The notes under the pieces are model-generated. The model had not been told where the DNA came from and made no database searches. It saw only the letters and a program-made list of their open reading frames with translations. DNA of 64,000 nt from Mycolicibacterium monacense (GTDB lineage Bacteria > Actinomycetota > Actinomycetes > Mycobacteriales > Mycobacteriaceae), in the NCBI RefSeq assembly GCF_010731575.1, contig NZ_AP022617.1:3906001-3970000 (forward strand). Reading direction: 5' to 3'. This document shows, in pieces, positions 61,269 through 64,000 of this stretch. Positions within the stretch are counted from its first letter, which is position 1. Every line of letters begins with the position of its first letter. A program made the translations under genes and the position numbers.

Positions 61269-63374
61269 ATGACGTCTTTGCACGATCGCATCGAAGGGGT
61301 GCTGCTGGCGACGGCGGCGGGGGACGCGCTCGGCGCGCCGTACGAGTTCGGGCCGGCCCGCGGGCCGGAGCTGCCGGTCGAGATGGTCGGCGGCGGCGTG
61401 TGGGAGCCCGGCGAATGGACCGACGACACCTCGATGGCGATCGCCATCGCCGAGGTCGCCGCGACCGGCGCGGACCTGCGTGACCCTGCGGCGCAGGACA
61501 AGATCGTCGCCCGGTGGCATGAATGGTCACTGCGCGCCAAGGATGTCGGCATCCAGACCCGGTCGGTGCTCAGCGCCGCGGCAAGGTCGGGTGACGTCAC
61601 CGCCTCGCGCGCCCGTGCGGAGTCGGCCAGACTGCATGAACGCACCGGGCGCACGGCAGGCAACGGCTCGCTGATGCGCACGGCGCCGGCGGCGCTGGCC
61701 TACCTCGACGACGAGGACGCGATGGTCGAGGCGGCACGGGCGGTCAGCGGGCTCACCCACGCCGATCCGGACGCCGGCGACGCGTGCGTGCTGTGGTGCT
61801 GCGCGATCCGGCACGCCGTGCTCACCGGCCAACTCGACGTCCGAATCGGATTGCGGCACATCGCGGGAAGTCGTCGCAAGATGTGGCAGGAGCGGGTGGA
61901 TGCGGCGGAGTCGGGGCGGCCGTCGTCGTTCGCGAACAACGGCTGGGTGGTGGCCGCGCTGCAGGCGGCGTGGTCGGCCATCGCCACGACGGCCGTGCCT
62001 GTCGACGACCCGGCATCCGGGGTGTTCCGCGCCGATCATCTGCGGCTCGCGCTCGACGCGGCAGTCCGGGCGGGTGATGACACCGACACCGTCGCGGCAA
62101 TCGCCGGAGGGTTGCTCGGCGCGGCGTACGGGGCGTCGGCGGTGCCGGTGCGATGGCGGGCGCTGCTGCACGGGTGGCCGGGGATGACGGCGCACGGTCT
62201 GGTGGGGCTGGGGTCGGCGATCCAGCGCCGGGGTGAGCCGGATCCGTTCGACTTCTCCTATCCCGGTTCGCCGGTGGACACGGTCGCGCGTCATCCGTAC
62301 GACGACGGCGTGGTGTTGGGCGGTATCGGTGTCCTGCGCCGGCTGCCGGCGGATGTCGATGCGGTGGTGTCGCTGTGTCGGGTGGCCGAGGACGACGTTC
62401 CGGTGGGCATGCCGCACGTCGAGGTGCGGCTGGTCGACCGGGTTGATGCGGATGAGAACCCGCACCTGGACTTCGTCCTGCTGGACGCGGTGCGTGCGGT
62501 TGAGGAACTCCGTCGAGAGGGACGAACGGTGTTGGTGCACTGCGTCGGTGCGTACAGTCGCACGCCGACGGTGGGTGCGTTGTACGGGGCACGATTGCGG
62601 GGTGTCGGCGCCGATCGCGTTCTGGCTGATATTCAGCTCGTGTTACCCGACGCGCATCCGAACCCGGCGTTCCGGGAAGCGTTGCGGCGGTTGCATGAAG
62701 CGACTCCGAAGCGCGATGCAGCTGAGCGCAAGTTCAGATGGCGTGGTGTGCTGGATGTGAATCGGCTTTCGCCGGCGAAGGTTTCGGTAGGGCATCAGTT
62801 CGCCGACGCGGCGAAGGCGGGCGATTGGCCGACGGTGTTCGCCATGCTGGACGGCCCGCGGCAGCGTGTCGACATCAACTGGTGGCGGCCAGGGGGTACG
62901 GCGTGGTTCACGGTGTTGCACCAGGCGGCGTGGTATGACGCGTCGACCGAAGTGGTGAATGGGCTTGTCGAGCGAGGTGCGGTGCGGTCGCTGAAGGATG
63001 CGAAAGGGCGCACGCCGTACGAGGTGTCTTTGGAACGGCATGGGCGCGGGCGGCACTGCCTGCGGCCGCCGCTATCCCCGCTGTCGCGGAACACAATAGA
63101 CGTCTTCGATGAGCGCCTCGCCGAGGTGATCAATGACAGGCTTCGAAGGTTGTACAGCGATCCCCAGTCGGTGCTGAGGTATCCGTCGGTGGGCATCCTG
63201 CACGAATTGCCTCGGCGAGCGTTGTGGTTCTCGGTGCCCGATATGTACGGCGCCTTCCACATCTCACTGCAGGACGACGGCGTGTACGTGGGTACCTGGA
63301 GCCGCATGGGTTACTCCGGTCAGTGGCACCGGATCACGACCGCGGGTGCCATCCCGGTCTACAAGGGAAACTAG
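61269..63374 (+). CDS. ADP-ribosylglycohydrolase fused to a DSP-like phosphatase and ankyrin-like repeats
   Basis: A 701-residue fusion. Residues 1-~310 are a DraG-type glycohydrolase with metal motifs GDALGAPYEF, WTDDTSMAIA and GDDTDTVAAIAGG. Residues ~365-480 look like a dual-specificity phosphatase: HCVGAYSRT gives C425-x5-R431. Residues ~510-590 resemble ankyrin repeats (QFADAAKAGDWPTVFAMLDG; TVLHQAAWYDASTEVVNGL). The C-terminal ~100 residues (WSRMGYSGQWHRITTAGAIP) are unassigned. ATG 61269 has GAGGGGG upstream; ATG 61248 is weaker. The divergent NrtR-like gene suggests ADP-ribose-linked control. Confidence 0.82.
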   Translation: MTSLHDRIEGVLLATAAGDALGAPYEFGPARGPELPVEMVGGGVWEPGEWTDDTSMAIAIAEVAATGADLRDPAAQDKIVARWHEWSLRAKDVGIQTRSVLSAAARSGDVTASRARAESARLHERTGRTAGNGSLMRTAPAALAYLDDEDAMVEAARAVSGLTHADPDAGDACVLWCCAIRHAVLTGQLDVRIGLRHIAGSRRKMWQERVDAAESGRPSSFANNGWVVAALQAAWSAIATTAVPVDDPASGVFRADHLRLALDAAVRAGDDTDTVAAIAGGLLGAAYGASAVPVRWRALLHGWPGMTAHGLVGLGSAIQRRGEPDPFDFSYPGSPVDTVARHPYDDGVVLGGIGVLRRLPADVDAVVSLCRVAEDDVPVGMPHVEVRLVDRVDADENPHLDFVLLDAVRAVEELRREGRTVLVHCVGAYSRTPTVGALYGARLRGVGADRVLADIQLVLPDAHPNPAFREALRRLHEATPKRDAAERKFRWRGVLDVNRLSPAKVSVGHQFADAAKAGDWPTVFAMLDGPRQRVDINWWRPGGTAWFTVLHQAAWYDASTEVVNGLVERGAVRSLKDAKGRTPYEVSLERHGRGRHCLRPPLSPLSRNTIDVFDERLAEVINDRLRRLYSDPQSVLRYPSVGILHELPRRALWFSVPDMYGAFHISLQDDGVYVGTWSRMGYSGQWHRITTAGAIPVYKGN

Positions 63375-63611
63375 GCGCGGGCATGTTGGGCGAGCGCGAA
63401 TTGCGCGGGGAACTGCGTGCGCGCGCCTGAACCGCCAACGTGTCGGCGCGCTCCGTTATTCTGAGACCAGCTCACGAGCGGACGGCAGTTTGGGTACCTG
63501 GCCCGTCGTCCCGGCAACCGCGCGACCACCGCACGGTGCCCCAGGGGAAGAGCGGGCGCGGCTTACGTGCAAGTGGTGGACGTCCGTCGGTGGCGTCGCC
63601 GGAAAAGGCGA

Positions 63612-64000
63612 ATGATGACACAGCACCCTCTGAGCGCAGCCGATGCGGCTCTGCGCGAGCGTATCACCGAGCTTTCGGTGCACATCCGGTGCGGCGGTCT
63701 ACGTGGCCCGCTGCAGCGACGAAGTCCGTCACAACCGGACCGGCCGGTGCGGTGGCAGTCGTGCGGGGACGAGGACCACCCCGTGCGATGGGAGGACGCC
63801 GATGTCTCAAGGGAGCACGATCTGTGCATCATCTGCTTCCGGGGCACGGCCGGGGGTCGCTCCCGCTGGTCGTGGTTGGCTTGCGGCGACTGCCGCTCGG
63901 TGAACGCCGCGATCGAGAACGTGTGGGGCTTTCGCTCATTTGCCCTCGGACGCCACAGTCTGATGAACGGAATCGGCGTGCGCAGCAGTGCGCAGCCTGA
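63612..64000 (+). CDS. Cys-rich protein, 3' truncated at the window edge
   Basis: From ATG 63612 (or 63615), after GGAAAAGG, the frame stays open to the right edge for 129 codons. The visible part has WQSCGDEDHPVRWED, LCIICFRG, WSWLACGDCRSVNAAIENVWG and GRHSLMNGIGVR. The Cys pairs could bind zinc. No family was recognised with certainty, and the end is outside the window. The 63375-63611 gap before it shows no other gene. Confidence 0.55.
   Translation, partial: MMTQHPLSAADAALRERITELSVHIRCGGLRGPLQRRSPSQPDRPVRWQSCGDEDHPVRWEDADVSREHDLCIICFRGTAGGRSRWSWLACGDCRSVNAAIENVWGFRSFALGRHSLMNGIGVRSSAQP

Noticed and set aside
63440..64000. 186-codon plus-strand frame at the right edge
   Set aside because: It is Arg/Pro/Gly-rich and lacks motifs; the frame starting at ATG 63612 with a good ribosome-binding site and CxxC pairs is the real candidate.

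Overview
This 64 kb window is a GC-rich actinobacterial chromosome segment, most likely from a fast-growing mycobacterium (Mycolicibacterium type). The evidence is an HtrA protease very like M. tuberculosis Rv1223, a wax-ester-synthase/DGAT acyltransferase, several F420/flavin luciferase-like oxidoreductases, a DUF3060 protein, a surface protein with a mycobacterial-style signal region, RecD beside an OST-HTH protein, and frequent GTG starts with 4-nt stop/start overlaps. No rRNA, tRNA, CRISPR array or insertion sequence was seen. Attribution is by recognition of protein families only.

Layout. 1-2038: end of an OST-HTH (NYN-type) protein and recD. 2158-14003: a sulfur-flavoured block. It holds a SulP anion transporter with its own MerR regulator behind a MerR-type promoter (19-bp spacer), a SRPBCC protein, a type I sulfatase, a large flippase-like membrane protein with a pseudokinase-like middle, and a desulfurisation set (NtaA/DszA-like monooxygenase, SsuD, SfnB-like and DszC-like flavoproteins). 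14072-18391: a sugar-type ABC importer whose four genes are joined by 4-nt overlaps, with a truncated esterase at its 3' end. 18458-23442: AhpD-like protein, small membrane proteins, DUF3060 and DUF218 proteins, an epimerase and an F420-type oxidoreductase.

23439-33510: two overlapping tetR genes behind an alpha/beta hydrolase. They are followed by a putative gamma-glutamyl amine/amino-acid utilisation cluster: GGT-like enzyme, Lrp/AsnC regulator, type III glutamine-synthetase-like ligase, amino-acid binding lipoprotein, fused permease-ATPase, 2-hydroxyacid dehydrogenase and creatininase-family hydrolase. 33599-39091: JetA-JetB-JetC (Wadjet/MksFEB) SMC-like complex with no JetD nuclease next to it. 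39200-43282: LLM oxidoreductase, a Pif1/RecD-like helicase with a BRCT tail, and a DUF2293 protein.

43295-51658: acidic beta-propeller surface protein, WS/DGAT, TetR with a multi-repeat operator, orphan TctC lipoprotein, SDR and EamA transporter. 51711-54087: a small coiled-coil gene, a DUF2786 gene and decayed remnants, including a clear phytanoyl-CoA dioxygenase fragment. 54088-59056: HtrA, then a two-gene minus-strand unit (multi-CxxC protein plus macro-like/SIR2 protein) that looks like an undescribed NAD-related, possibly anti-phage, system, then an MscS channel. 59133-64000: SDR/TetR pair, a NrtR-like Nudix regulator divergent from an ADP-ribosylglycohydrolase/phosphatase/ankyrin fusion, and a truncated Cys-rich protein at the edge.

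The most interesting candidates are the macro-SIR2/zinc-protein pair, the JetD-less JetABC operon, the ADP-ribose-linked fusion with its regulator, and the gamma-glutamylation cluster.
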